From the NCBI GenBank assembly GCA_016714745.1, contig JADKCG010000002.1:62001-126000 (forward strand): a DNA stretch of 64,000 nucleotides, read 5' to 3'. Below the pieces are notes generated by a model, which saw only the letters and a program-made list of their open reading frames with translations, ran no database searches and was not told where the DNA came from. Origin of the DNA: Elusimicrobiota bacterium (GTDB taxonomy: Bacteria; Elusimicrobiota; Elusimicrobia; FEN-1173). Of the stretch, positions 7,090 to 17,325 are shown piece by piece; the first letter of the stretch is position 1, and every line of letters starts with the position of its first letter. The translations under genes and the position numbers were made by a program.

Positions 7090-8515
7090 TCAATCAATGA
7101 CGATCCGGTAATCTTCCCAGGGAAGCGTTGGGTCGATGGTGATCGTCAGCGATCGTTTAAGAATTTTTTCCAGCCGGTCTTGGCGTTCTCTGACGAAATC
7201 GCCCACGCCGGGCGGCAGGGTCACTTGGAGTCTCCCTTCCGACCGTCCTTGGGTGATTTCTAATATTTTTTTGCAATTTTAAATACATGGACTCGCGCGA
7301 GAGGACGTTGCCGCTTCCCGCGCATTCAGGGCAAGGCTCGGACAACAGGGAAAGCAACGATTCCCGTCGGCGTTCCCGGGTCATTTCCACCAGGCCCAGC
7401 CGGGTAATGGGAAGAATTTTGATTTTCGCCCGGTCATTGCGCGTGGCGTGCTCCAGCACCTCCACCACCTTGATTTGGTTTCGTTTGCGCCTCATGTCGA
7501 TGAAATCAATGACGATGATCCCCCCGATGTTTCGGATGCGCAATTGTTTGGCCACCTCTTCGGCGGCTTCCAGGTTCGTGGCGGTGACGGTTTCTTCTTG
7601 GGATTTGTGGCCGATGAATTTGCCGGTGTTCACGTCGATGGCACAGAGAGATTCTGCTTCCTGGATGATGATGTATCCGCCGGACGGAAGATCGATCCTT
7701 TGTTGACGAATATGTGCCAGTTCACGGTCAACCCCGAACGCTTGGAAGATCGGCGTTTTGCCCGTGTAATGCTGGACCCGTTCGGTGTATTCTGGAGCCA
7801 ACATTTCAACGAACTTTTTTAAGTCTCTATATTCCTCTTTGTCATCAATCAGAAAAATGTTCGCGTTGTCATTCAACAGGTCTCGGGCAATCTGGAACGT
7901 CAATCCCAATTCCCGGTGGATCAGCGTGCCGGTTTGCGCGGTCTCATACTTTTTGAGAATCCCTTCCCAGAGTTTGGCCAGATATTTCATTTCGCTTCGC
8001 AGTTCGGCCTCGTCCGCCCCCTCCGCCTCGGTGCGGACAATCATTCCGCCCGGCAAATTCTCCTCTTCGATGATGCGACGAAGCCGATCGCGTTCGGCTG
8101 GTTCCTCGATGTGTTTTGAGACGCCCACGTGTTCGCTTTTGGGCATATAGATGAGGTATCGGCCCGGCAGGGAAATGTCCATGGTGACTTTCATGCCTTT
8201 GGTGCTGATCGCCTCTTTCGCCACCTGCACCATCAGGTCTTCCCCCCGTTTCAACATCTTTTCAATGTGGCGGTCTTTGGATGAACTGACCACGTCGGTC
8301 ACATACAGGTACGCGTTCTTTTCGAACCCCGTGTTCACGAACGCGCTGGAAATCCCGGGAAGCACATTTTCGAGTTTCCCTTTATAAATGTTACCCACCA
8401 GTTTCGCCATGCCGAGCGCGGGACGTTCGATCATGAATTCAGCCAGGTGGCCATCTTCCAATACAGCGATGCGTGTTTCTTCCGGTAAAACGTTGGCAAT
8501 AATCTCTCTTTTCAT
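7090..8515 (-). CDS. rng: Ribonuclease G/E family endoribonuclease (frameshifted in this sequence)
   Basis: About 475 residues if one A is added to the A-run at 7266-7272 (minus strand); as given, the frame runs on to 7157 with an unrelated tail. Residues 35-120 form the S1 domain, residues D294 and D337 (CAIDVNTG, VIDFIDM) match the catalytic metal-binding Asp pair, and CPEC at 395-398 matches the zinc link. The corrected C-terminus reads ...KRSLTITIDPTLP... and stops at 7090. It processes rRNA and mRNA and is likely a tetramer. GGGAG lies before the ATG at 8515. Confidence 0.88.
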
Positions 8516-8602
8516 TTAAGACTCCCTTTCTTTTTTTAAAATGATCATATAATCCACAACCTCAAAATAGGCATTGATTGTCGTTTCTGTTTAAACACTC
8601 AA

Positions 8603-9974
8603 TTACAAAATATACCGACGCAAATGGATTGACAACAATAGGCCCACGGCCATAAATGAACCGACGAGCCCGGACCCTCCGTAAGAGAGGAAAGGCAGGG
8701 GAATCCCTGTCACGGGCATCAGTCCCATGGCCATCCCAATATTGACGAGACCCGAAAACGAAAAATAGGCGCCCAATGCGGTCGCGAGGTATCGCCCGAA
8801 ATAGTCCCGCGCCGTATACGCGATATCAAATGCCCGCCATGCCACCCAAAAATATACCGCCAAAAGAAAGAAAGCCCCCAAAAATCCGGTTTCTTCCCCC
8901 ACAAGCGAAAAAATAAAGTCCGTATGTTTTTCTGGCAAGAACCCCAACTGGCTTTGGCTCCCCGAAAGGATTCCTTTCCCCACAAACCGGCCGGACCCTA
9001 CAGCGATTTTCGATTGCAAAATGTTATAGCCGGACCCCAACGGGTCCACGGCCGGATCAACGAACGCGATCAGCCTTTTGCGTTGGTAGGGTTTAATCGC
9101 CCGGTCGACCACGAAAGAACCCGCCACGCCCATGACAATAACCATCAACGCCACCGCTAAGGAAACCCTGCTCACAGGAACCCGCCATTTCCTCAGAAAC
9201 CACCAGAGCGCGCAGACCGCCCCCCCTATGGCGGTCCAAAACAAAGAAGGGGCCGGTTTCCTGAAACGCCCGCGACAGTCCCATCATCACAGGACGGTCG
9301 ATCCAGCGATCACTGACGATGGAAAAATAGGTTCCGGTCAACGGAATTCCGAGCGCGAGCACGGTTCCGGAAAGGATCGTGATCAAAAACCCCAATGGCA
9401 TCCCCGCCGCAAAGAGGACCGCCAACGTCATGGGCCCCATCACCAACGCACTTGAAAGGTCCGGCTGAAGAAGCACCAAACCAAAATGCGCGCCGGCCAG
9501 CAATAAAGGAGGAACGGACCCGCGCCAATAGCGAAGGTCTCTCGCCCGCACGTTCGCATACGCCGCTAAGGCCACGGCCAACCCCAACCGAGTGATCTCG
9601 ACCGGCTGAAAATAGATATTCCCCAAATCTATCCAGGAGCGGCTTCCTCTCAGACGCGTGCCGACCAACAGCGTCAAAATCAATAAAAGTGTGCTGATCC
9701 CATAGACCCCCTTGGCATAGGTCTGAAACACTTGATACGGCAGAAGCGCCAGAAAAATCATGGCCACCCCCCTCACCGCAAACCCCAGCCCTTGTCGAGC
9801 CATAAAAGAACCGGCATGGCCGCTCTGGAGCGTGGCGGAAAAAATAAAGAGCATGCCCATCACCGCCAACGCCATCACCGCAACCAACAAGCTCCAATCC
9901 AGGCGCGCCAAAAATTTGTGGGATCCCGAAGATTCCCCCACGCGGAAAAATCGCGGAACAATGTCGGGAGTCAT
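8603..9974 (-). CDS. rodA: RodA, SEDS-family peptidoglycan glycosyltransferase (frameshifted)
   Basis: About 456 residues once one base is removed from the four-base G run at 9250-9253 (plus strand); the two halves are otherwise in separate frames. The first half (to ETGP) has several membrane segments and the LLQPDLSSALV motif of SEDS proteins. The second half has GSGYNILQSKIAVGSGRFVGKG and the loop FLPEKHTDFIFSLVGEE, ending in a PFLSYGGSGLV signature. RodA polymerises glycan strands in the inner membrane with PBP2 (mrdA, just upstream) under MreBCD control. Confidence 0.9.
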
Positions 9975-10105
9975 AGGCCCATTCTCACGGGAACGACAGA
10001 GCCCCGCCCCTCCCCGTGGGAACAGCTTGGAAAATTCTGTTCCGGACCCTGGGGACGGTAGCCCTGGGCCAACGGGGGAATCCGGATGAACCGAGTCATC
10101 GTGGG
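9975..10105. other. 131-base gap between mrdA and rodA with repeat R3
   Basis: No gene fits here. Bases 10031-10088 hold a short copy of the dispersed repeat in inverted orientation. Confidence 0.6.
10031..10088 (-). repeat. Dispersed intergenic repeat, short inverted copy R3
   Basis: Read on the minus strand it gives CCGGATTCCCCCGTTGGCCC, then AGGGCTACCGTC and AGGGTCCGGA, matching the first half of R1 and R2 with several differences. The second half of the repeat is absent. Confidence 0.7.
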
Positions 10106-11928
10106 TTACCTCCCTTGCCCGGACAATGGGAGGATGGATCGAGAGGGGGGATAATAGGCATCGATCATTTGTTTGGCGATGGGGGCGGCGGAGGCGGAAC
10201 CGTTGCCGCCATTTTCGACAAAAACCGCCAAGGCCAAGCCGGGCGTTTCACCGCGTCTGCCCGCGTAGGCGGCAAACCAAGAATGGTCGTCCCCATGGGA
10301 GTTTTGCGCTGTTCCGGTTTTTCCGCCGATCACAAGGTCGTCACGTCTGACCGATTGGCCGGACCCCTGCCGAACAACCTCTTCGAGAGCTTGATGGATC
10401 ATGTCCCACACCCGATCGTCCAGCACCACGCGCCGACGGGATTTTGGATTTTGTCCCAAAACGATTTTATTGTCCGGCGATATCACGCGGTCCACAAGAA
10501 ACGGGCGCCAGACCGTCCCCTTATTGGCCACCGCGGCCAACAAGACCGCGTTTTGCAATGGAGTCGTGGCCAGAGCGCCTTGCCCGATACAAAAATTGAG
10601 GGTGTCCCCTTCAAACCAGGTTTGTTTTAAGACTTGCTTTTTCCACGTCCGGCCCGGCACGAGCCCGGGAGATTCGCCCGGCAAATCGAGTCCTGACTTT
10701 TCTCCGAACCCGAACGCCTTCGCCATAGCTTCCAGGTTGTCCGCCCCCACGGCGCGGCCCATATTATAGAAGTACACATCGCAGGACTGCGCCACCGCCC
10801 CCAAAAAATCTTTTCGCCCGTGTTGGGTCCAACAACCGAATTCCCTGTTCCCCATTTGATACGACCCTGTGCAAAAAAATGTTCGGCGGGTGTCCCAGCC
10901 GTTCTGGAGCGCCACGGCCGACGTCACAATTTTAAAAACGGATCCGGGGGGATAAATGCCTTGCAGGGCCCGGTTAAAGAAGGGAAGGTTGGGATCTCCC
11001 AGATAATCGCCTAAATTCAGGGAAGGATCATATCCCGGCGCACTCGCCAGCGCGAGGATCGCCCCGGTGCGCGGATCGATCGCCACGGCCCCGCCGCGCC
11101 CCGTCACCGACGCCGCCAGTCCCGCCTCTGCCGCGGACTGAAGCCGTCGATCCATCGTGAGGTGTATGTCGTTGCCCGGCGTCGAGGGGATTCGGCGGAT
11201 CACGTGGAGGTGGCGGCCCATCGCGTCCACTTCAAATTGCAATCCCCCGTCGGTTCCACGCAACCATCCGTCATAGACTTTTTCAAGACCGTTTTTGCCG
11301 ACCCACTGGCCGGGACGCAAAGACTCGGGCCCACGGGGATCAGGCCGGAGATTTTGGTCTCTTCCCCGCCGCAGTTCAGCTTCGTCCACTTCGCCGGCAT
11401 ATCCCAGGAGATGGCACGCCAAAGAACCGAACCGCGCGCGTCGTTGGGGTTCCACGAGCACATTCACTCCGGGCAAAAAGATACGGCGTTCCATCAACGC
11501 GAGCGCTACGGCGGGCGGAATGTTGGTCAAAATTCTGGTAATTTTACCGGTCTTTTTCGCTTCCAGCAGTTTGCGCCGGATCACATCCTCCGATTGAGGA
11601 AGACGGTCTCTTAATTCTTTTTCAACCGCGTCCAAAGACGGTCCCGCTTTTTTGCCGTGCGAATAGAACAGGGAAAAACGCGGGGCGTTCTCCAACACGG
11701 GTTCCTCGTCAACGCCGTTGCGGGCGTAGATGAGCCCCGCGGCGCGAGAAGCGGCAGGATTTGAGTGCTGTTCATTTCGGCCTGACGTTCCATGTCCGGC
11801 CCCTGCACTATTTGGAGGAAAAAAAGACGGAGCACCAACATCAAGAACCCCGCCGTCGCCAAAGTCGACAAAACAAAAAGACGGCGATCATCTTGGGCGC
11901 TAAAATGAGACGCGTCGCGGTTAAGCAT
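10106..11928 (-). CDS. mrdA: Penicillin-binding protein 2 (elongasome transpeptidase, frameshifted)
   Basis: About 607 residues after adding one G to the CCCC run at 11735-11738 (plus strand). The first ~60 residues have a membrane anchor (LFVLSTLATAGFLMLVLRLFF) and LLAPRG, where the corrected frame continues LIYARNGVDEEPVLE into the dimerisation domain. The transpeptidase domain shows YPPGSVFKIV (active Ser, SxxK), SCDVYFYNMG and GGKTGTAQN (KTG box). It cross-links side-wall peptidoglycan and partners RodA downstream. Its ATG overlaps the mreD stop by eight bases. Confidence 0.92.
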
Positions 11929-12430
11929 GGTCGTTGCGCGGCCGCGGGTCCCACAGGTCGGACCAGGCGGCCATGACCCAAAACACGCCGGGAGCCACCA
12001 ATGCGTTTAAGGCCACATGCGCTGTGGCCAGGATCACGCTCGGATGACCCACCGGAGAGTGATCAAAGATTCCCGACAAGATCCGAATCCCCCCCCACAT
12101 GACCAACGTCGCGATCACCGCAAGCGTTTCTTGAGTCCCCAACTTTTCTGCGTTAAGATTTTTTGAAAGTGTTCCGGACCCAAACCCCGCCAACGCTAAA
12201 AGCCACCCCTGAACGCCAAACGCCGATATTCCGTAGGCGTCCAGGGCCAATCCCCATATAAAACCCGCGCTCATGGCGAACGTTGTTCGTCCTTGCGCGC
12301 CCAGAGCCAATACCGCCAACAAAAGCCATTGGGGCGTCGGCAACCCCGCGGGAACAGCATAGAGGATCAGGGCCTGAAAAATCCAGCCCAGAACCAACGT
12401 GAGAACAAAGAACATCCCCGTTCGTTTCAT
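11921..12430 (-). CDS. mreD: Rod shape-determining membrane protein MreD
   Basis: 169 residues with about five hydrophobic membrane segments (for example FFVLTLVLGWIFQALILYAV and WLLALAGFG). MreD proteins are small, poorly conserved membrane proteins, and the assignment rests mainly on position between mreC and mrdA. Its ATG overlaps the mreC stop (ATGA). It links MreC to the elongasome. Confidence 0.82.
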   Translation of the reverse strand: MKRTGMFFVLTLVLGWIFQALILYAVPAGLPTPQWLLLAVLALGAQGRTTFAMSAGFIWGLALDAYGISAFGVQGWLLALAGFGSGTLSKNLNAEKLGTQETLAVIATLVMWGGIRILSGIFDHSPVGHPSVILATAHVALNALVAPGVFWVMAAWSDLWDPRPRNDHA

Positions 12431-13329
12431 GGGATTTTCTTGTCCCCGGGGTCGGGGGACGTGGGGGAGAGGATGAGAACCTCACGCACAAATCCCAGGC
12501 GGGCGGCCGGGGAAACCACCGCCCGTTTGGAACTCGCGCCGAGCGGGGCCACCACATCGGTGACGTGTCCAATCAATAGGTGGGGGGGGTAGACTTCACC
12601 GAGCCCGGCCGTGACCACCTCGTCTCCCGGACGGATATCGGAATCTGAAAATAAATAGTTCAATAAAATTTTTGCGCCGCCGCGTCCTTCCACCAACCCC
12701 TGTTCCCCCGTTCGTGTCACGAACGCCGACAGAGCCGAAAAGGGGTCCGTGACGAGAAGGATGCGCGCTTTTCCGTCAGGCAAAATTTCTCTCACCTGGC
12801 CAACCACCACCGGTCGGCCCGACTCCATCGTGATCACCGCGGCGCCTTCTTTCACGGGGGTCCCGGGGTTCACCAGAAAAGAATGGAACCAGTCGGCGGG
12901 GTCTCGCGCCCACACCCGCGCGGTCGTGGCGTGAAACCCCGCGCTGGGGGATACCCCCAGAAGGTCGGCCATCCGTTTATTTTCCTCTTCCAAGGATTTC
13001 AGGCGAGCGGTGTCCAACCGGTCTTGGACCCAGCGGGACTCGAAATCCCGCGCCCGTTGGTCCGCCCGAAGAATTTTCGCAAACCCTTGCCCCACGCGCC
13101 CCCATTGGTCCAGTGAACCAACGACAGCGCTTCCCGAAGGAGACCAGAGGTAAAAAAAGGAGAGTTTAAGGGATTGAACGACCCGATTCGCCGACCACGC
13201 GAGGAGGGCCAGGCTGACGAGAGAATAGACGCCAAAAAGAGTTGCGGATCTGTGACGCTGAAACAAAATTGTTCTCCCTGCGCTCGCTGAGAGCGCGGTT
13301 CCGGAGGAGCGGGAGAGGAAAAGAGTCAA
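12427..13329 (-). CDS. mreC: Rod shape-determining protein MreC
   Basis: 300 residues from a TTG at 13329; no better start is visible and the ribosome-binding site is weak. One membrane segment lies at about 33-50 (LFGVYSLVSLALLAW), followed by a coiled coil near 90-120 (LKSLEEENKRMADLLG). The periplasmic beta-domain contains GRPVVVGQVREILPDGKARI and SDIRPGDEVVTAGLGEVYPP, typical of MreC. It scaffolds PBP2 and RodA. It lies 67 bases after mreB. Confidence 0.9.
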   Translation of the reverse strand: MTLFLSRSSGTALSASAGRTILFQRHRSATLFGVYSLVSLALLAWSANRVVQSLKLSFFYLWSPSGSAVVGSLDQWGRVGQGFAKILRADQRARDFESRWVQDRLDTARLKSLEEENKRMADLLGVSPSAGFHATTARVWARDPADWFHSFLVNPGTPVKEGAAVITMESGRPVVVGQVREILPDGKARILLVTDPFSALSAFVTRTGEQGLVEGRGGAKILLNYLFSDSDIRPGDEVVTAGLGEVYPPHLLIGHVTDVVAPLGASSKRAVVSPAARLGFVREVLILSPTSPDPGDKKIP

Positions 13330-13396
13330 CGGGTGATCTCAACACGGGATCCCGGGTTTCGCCGGGAGAACGGCTGAGAGAACGCGCGTTGGACCT

Positions 13397-14429
13397 TTAG
13401 AGATACGACGGACGGCCGCGGGAACGCTTGATGTTATCAAGCTCTTCCAGATAACGGCCACAGCCCATCACAACGCACGTCAAGGGATCCGCGGCGCGGG
13501 TCACCGGAAGTTCGGTTTCCCGCGACAGGAGTTCGGGGATTCCGCGCAAGAGGCTTCCGCCGCCCGCCAGAACGATTCCCCGATCCACCAGGTCCGCCGA
13601 CAGTTCCGCCGGAGTTTCCTCGAGCGTCGCCTTGACCACGTCAACAATGAGTTTCAGAGGTTCCGAGAGGGCTTGGCGGACTTCTTCCGATGTGATCGTG
13701 ATCGTTTTCGGAAGACCCGACACTTGATCCCTTCCTTTCACCTCCAAGGACTGCTCGTCGACCAAGGGGAAGGCGCTGCCGATTTTGATCTTGACGTCTT
13801 CCGCCGTTGTCTCGCCGATGAGCAGGTTGTACTTCCGTCGAAAATATTGCATGATGGATTCGTCCAACTCGTCGCCCGCCACGTCCAGCGACTTGGAGAC
13901 CACCATCCCTCCCAAGGAAATCACCGCCACCTCCGTCGTCCGCCCCGATGTCCACGATCATGTTGCCCGTGGGCTCAGAAATCGGCATGCCCGCGCCGAT
14001 GGCCGCGGCCTTGGGTTCCTCAATCAACTCCACGTACCGTGCTCCCGCCTGGTCCGCCGCCTCTTTGACGGCGCGCCGTTCCACCTCGGTGATGCCGGAA
14101 GGAATTCCGATCACCACGCGGGGATGGAGAAGGCTCCGGCGGTTGTGCACTTTCCGGATAAAATATTTGATCATTTCTTGAGTTAAATCGAAATCGGCAA
14201 TGACGCCGTTACGCAAGGGCCGAACCGCGTAGATGTTGGCAGGAGTTTTCCCGAGCATCCGTTTCGCCTCCGCGCCGAACGCGACAGGTTCACGGGTGTC
14301 CCGGTTGATGGCCACAACAGAAGGTTCTTTGAGGACGATCCCCTGCCCTTTGACATACACCAGGGTGTTGGCTGTCCCCAGGTCAATGCCCATGTCGTTG
14401 GAGAAAAGGCTGAAGATGTAATCAAACAC
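13397..14429 (-). CDS. mreB: Rod shape-determining actin MreB (frameshifted)
   Basis: About 345 residues. Near the middle, two G residues seem to be missing (plus-strand CC at 13940-13941 and CCCC at 13943-13946). Restoring them gives NMIVDIGGGTTEVAVISLGG, the invariant phosphate-binding loop of the actin fold. The N-terminus FSNDMGIDLGTANTLVYVKG and the GIPSGITEVERRAV region are canonical. MreB filaments direct side-wall synthesis. The gene is separated from rplQ by 172 bases holding repeat R2 and a hairpin. Confidence 0.93.
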
Positions 14430-14440
14430 GGGCGGTCACC

Positions 14441-14548
14441 TTAGCCGGGATTCCCCGGTTGGCACAGGGCTACCGTCGACAGGGTCCGGAACATATTATT
14501 TTAGCCCTCCCAGGCGGAAATCATTGGTCATCTGAAATTTTCAGGTTA
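14441..14548 (+). repeat. Dispersed intergenic repeat, copy R2
   Basis: About 108 bases nearly identical to R1 (6566-6672), including AGCCGGGATTCCCCGGTTGG, AGGGTCCGGAACATATT and GTCATCTGAAATTTTCAGG. It fills most of the gap between rplQ and mreB. Confidence 0.85.
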
Positions 14549-14561
14549 GCTTTCCGTAGAG

Positions 14562-14588
14562 CACACGGGCAAGAGGCCCGTGCGACAA
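14562..14588. repeat. GCACACGGGC hairpin repeat, copy 1
   Basis: CACGGGC and GCCCGTG arms around AAGAG form a seven-base-pair hairpin. The flanks GCA and GCGACAAA match copies at 21530-21560 and 24465-24530. Confidence 0.65.
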
Positions 14589-14601
14589 AAGAAAAACAAT
14601 T

Positions 14602-14952
14602 TTACTGGACCAAGCGGATCAGGGCCATTTCGGCGTTGTCGCCGTTGCGCGTTCCGATCCGGTGGATGCGGGTGATGCCGCCCACACGGGATTGGTACCG
14701 CGGCACCAGCACGTCGTAAATTTTTTTCCGCACCTCTCGGTCGTTCACTTCCCCGGCCACGCGGCGGCGACTTTCAAGGGTTTTGGCTTTCGCCAGAGCC
14801 AGAACGCCATCGGCGAACCGAGACAACTCTTTGGCTTTGGGCACTGTTGTGCGGATCTGTTCGTGCCGAAAGAGGCTGACGGTGAGGTTTCGCAAAAGCG
14901 ATGTTCGCGCCCCCGTCGGCCGGGAAAGTTTCCGACCGGCATGCGTGTTCAT
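14602..14952 (-). CDS. rplQ: Large ribosomal subunit protein bL17
   Basis: 116 residues, close to the usual length. It starts MNTHAGRKLSRPTGARTSLL, missing the MRHR of many homologues, and has the conserved TTVPKAKELSRFADG segment and the C-terminal GGITRIHRIGTRNGDNAEM. Its ATG overlaps the rpoA stop (ATGA). bL17 lies near the peptide exit tunnel on the large subunit. Last gene of the alpha-type block. Confidence 0.95.
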   Translation of the reverse strand: MNTHAGRKLSRPTGARTSLLRNLTVSLFRHEQIRTTVPKAKELSRFADGVLALAKAKTLESRRRVAGEVNDREVRKKIYDVLVPRYQSRVGGITRIHRIGTRNGDNAEMALIRLVQ

Positions 14953-15968
14953 TTCGACTCCCCTGACCCCGTCGTCGCGGTCGCCAACATCCCTAAATGC
15001 ATGCCCAATTCCGTCAACCGTTCCTTGATTTCTTCCAAAGATTTTTTCCCGAAATTCTTAAACCCCAAAAGTTCCTCTTCGGTTTTCGAAATAAGCTCGC
15101 CGATGGTCTTGATTTTAGCGACTTTCAAACAGTTGGAGGCCCGCACCGTCAACTCGATCATTTCCACCGGTTGGTCCACCATGTCTTTGAGTTTGCCGGG
15201 AACCACCGGGTGAAGCGCCGCCGGCGCCACAGACCCGTTCGCGGCGGGTTCCTCTTTCGTTCCCATCACCGGCGTTAAGGCCGGCGCCGGCAAGAAAACG
15301 TGCACGGAACTCCGCAGAATTTCTGAGGCACGCGCCACCGCCTCGGTGGGCGACACGGACCCGTCTGTCCAGACTTCCAATATCAGTTTGTCGTAGTCCG
15401 TCACCTGTCCGACACGGGCGTACTCCACCTCGTAATGGACCTTCGAGACAGGAGAGAAAAGCGCGTCCACCGGAATGGTGTTGACCGGCTGGCCTTCCCG
15501 TTTGAGTTTCTCGGCCGTCACGAACCCGCGGCCGCGGCCGATTTCCAGCTCAATGTCCAGCTCGCCGCCCGCGTCCAAATGGGCAATCACATGCTCGGGG
15601 TTCAACACCTCCACCGAAGACGTCGCGTCGATGTGTTTCCCTTTCACCTCGCCCCCTTTTTTCTTTAACGACAACGTTTCGGGGCCCGCCGTGTGAAGAC
15701 GGAAACGCAATTGTTTGAGGTTTTGGATCAAGGTGATCACATCTTCCTGAACCCCTTTGAGGCTGGAGAATTCGTGGGGCGCTCCTTTGATGCGAACAGA
15801 GGTCACCGCCGCCCCTTCCAGAGACGAAAGGAGAATCCGACGGAGCGAATGGCCCACGGTGTGTCCGTAACCTTTTTCAAAGGGTTCGGCAATGAACTTC
15901 CCGTACGTTTCTGTCGAAGCGGAATCGGTCTCCAGCTTCTGAGGCAACACCAATCCAAGGCTGGTCAT
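14949..15968 (-). CDS. rpoA: RNA polymerase subunit alpha
   Basis: 339 residues. The N-terminal dimerisation domain contains FAEPFEKGYGHTVGHSLRR (residues 27-45) and SLEGAAVTSVRIKGAPHEF. The C-terminal DNA-binding domain (about 270-325) has ELTVRASNCLKVAKIKTIGE and GFKNFGKKSLEEI. A linker of about 35 residues joins them. Alpha starts polymerase assembly and contacts upstream promoter DNA and activators. Confidence 0.97.
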   Translation of the reverse strand: MTSLGLVLPQKLETDSASTETYGKFIAEPFEKGYGHTVGHSLRRILLSSLEGAAVTSVRIKGAPHEFSSLKGVQEDVITLIQNLKQLRFRLHTAGPETLSLKKKGGEVKGKHIDATSSVEVLNPEHVIAHLDAGGELDIELEIGRGRGFVTAEKLKREGQPVNTIPVDALFSPVSKVHYEVEYARVGQVTDYDKLILEVWTDGSVSPTEAVARASEILRSSVHVFLPAPALTPVMGTKEEPAANGSVAPAALHPVVPGKLKDMVDQPVEMIELTVRASNCLKVAKIKTIGELISKTEEELLGFKNFGKKSLEEIKERLTELGMHLGMLATATTGSGESK

Positions 15969-16003
15969 GAGGTCAAATCCTCCTTAAAGGGGCAACGAAT
16001 GGG

Positions 16004-16687
16004 TTATTTACTGTAAAGTTCGACGATGAACTGTTCGTTCACCGGATACGACATTTCCGCTCGGCTGGGCCAGGCTTTCATCGTTCCCGCCAATGTCACA
16101 CCGTCAAAAGTGACCGTGTCCGCCGACCCTTTCACCGCCCGCGCCAGGCTCGCGTCCCACTCGAGCCACGCCGGCACGCCCCGCTGAGACGCGGCATGAA
16201 GCGCGCGTTTAACGAAAAGGTTTCCTTTCTGTCCTTCGGCCAGAGACACCACGTCTCCCGGTTGAACTTGATAGGAGGGGATGTCCACCGGTTTCCCGTT
16301 CACCCGGATGTTGCCATGGAACACCAGCTGACGCGCCGCGCGCGGCGAGGTGGAAAATCCCAATCGCCGAACCACGTTGTCGAGCCGCGTTTCCAACAAC
16401 CGCAATAGGTTTTCGCCCGTGTTCCCTTTCTGGTGAGAAGCCACCGCGAACGTTCGACGGAATTGGCGTTCCAACACCCCCGAAATGCGCCGGGCTTTCT
16501 GTTTCTCCCGCAGACGTTTGCCGTACTCCGTCGGCTTGCCTGCACGCCGTCGGGCGTGTTGACCCGGCGGAACCGCCGCGCCTTCCTTATCGATGGGGCA
16601 TTTGGCGTAACAGCGATCGCCCTTTAAAAAGAGCTTCACACCCTCGCGCCGACAAAGTTTACAAACTGGACCTGTGTATCGAGCCAC
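16004..16687 (-). CDS. rpsD: Small ribosomal subunit protein uS4
   Basis: 227 residues, a little longer than usual. The N-terminus carries a zinc-binding set (CKLC at 9-12 and CYAKC near 27-31), the C+ form of uS4. The S4 RNA-binding domain follows (LDNVVRRLGFSTSPRAARQL). It starts 16S assembly and in some bacteria represses the alpha operon. Confidence 0.96.
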   Translation of the reverse strand: MARYTGPVCKLCRREGVKLFLKGDRCYAKCPIDKEGAAVPPGQHARRRAGKPTEYGKRLREKQKARRISGVLERQFRRTFAVASHQKGNTGENLLRLLETRLDNVVRRLGFSTSPRAARQLVFHGNIRVNGKPVDIPSYQVQPGDVVSLAEGQKGNLFVKRALHAASQRGVPAWLEWDASLARAVKGSADTVTFDGVTLAGTMKAWPSRAEMSYPVNEQFIVELYSK

Positions 16688-16794
16688 AAAACCTCCGTTA
16701 CAATCTCATTTGAAGGACGGGCGAATCGCCCACGCTCCCTTTATTCAAAAAACCTGTGTAGAGCGCGAACCCAACTCCCGCGCTCCCTGTGCGA
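16688..16794. other. 107-base rpsK-rpsD gap
   Basis: It carries the ribosome-binding site of rpsD (GGAGG, minus strand). I see no gene or terminator. Confidence 0.5.
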
Positions 16795-17315
16795 CTAGAC
16801 GCGGCGCGCTTTGGGCGGTCGGCATCCGTCGTGGGGGATCGGGGTGACGTCTTTGATCGACGTGACCACCAACCCCGCCCCTTGAAGCGCCCGAATGGCC
16901 GTTTCTCGTCCCGATCCCGGACCTTTCACAAAAACAGAGACGGTTTTCACTCCGAGCCCGATCGCCTTTTTCGCCGCCGCGTCCGCCGTCACCTGGGCCG
17001 CAAAAGGAGTCCCTTTTTTCGTGCCTTTAAATCCAGAACTTCCCGCCGTGGCCCATACGATAACGTTTCCCCGTTCATCGGTAATGCTCACAATCGTGTT
17101 ATTGAACGACGATTGAACATAAACCCGGGCGTTGGCGATGTCTCGCCACAACTTCTTTTCGCCTTCGGCGCCGGAACCCCCGTCGGTCGAGCCGACGGGA
17201 CATTCGTCCCGGGGGATTTCGTCCCGGGGGCATTCGTCCCGAGGGATTTCGCCCCGGGGGATTTCGTGCCAGGGGATTTCGCCCCTTCTTTCTTTGTGTC
17301 GATTGGGTCACCCAT
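16795..17315 (-). CDS. rpsK: Small ribosomal subunit protein uS11 with repeat-rich N-terminal extension (frameshifted)
   Basis: The core of about 115 residues (ARVYVQSSFNNTIVSITDE ... PHDGCRPPKARRV) is uS11. A good start lies at 17315 (AAGGAG, then ATG), in another frame, reading MGDPIDTKKEGAKSPGTKSP and further GTKSP-like units. Adding one G to the five-base run at 17177-17181 joins the frames through SGAEGEKKLW, giving about 174 residues. The extension is built on a 15-base tandem repeat and is absent from typical uS11. A shorter protein without the extension is the alternative. Confidence 0.85.
17191..17287 (-). repeat. 15-base tandem repeat encoding GTKSP-like units in rpsK
   Basis: Six or so imperfect copies of GGGACGAAATCCCCC (minus strand) give the peptide series GAKSP, GTKSP, GAKSL, GTNAP, GTKSP, GTNVP. 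Period 15 keeps the frame. Confidence 0.8.
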
Positions 17316-17325
17316 AAATTTCTCC

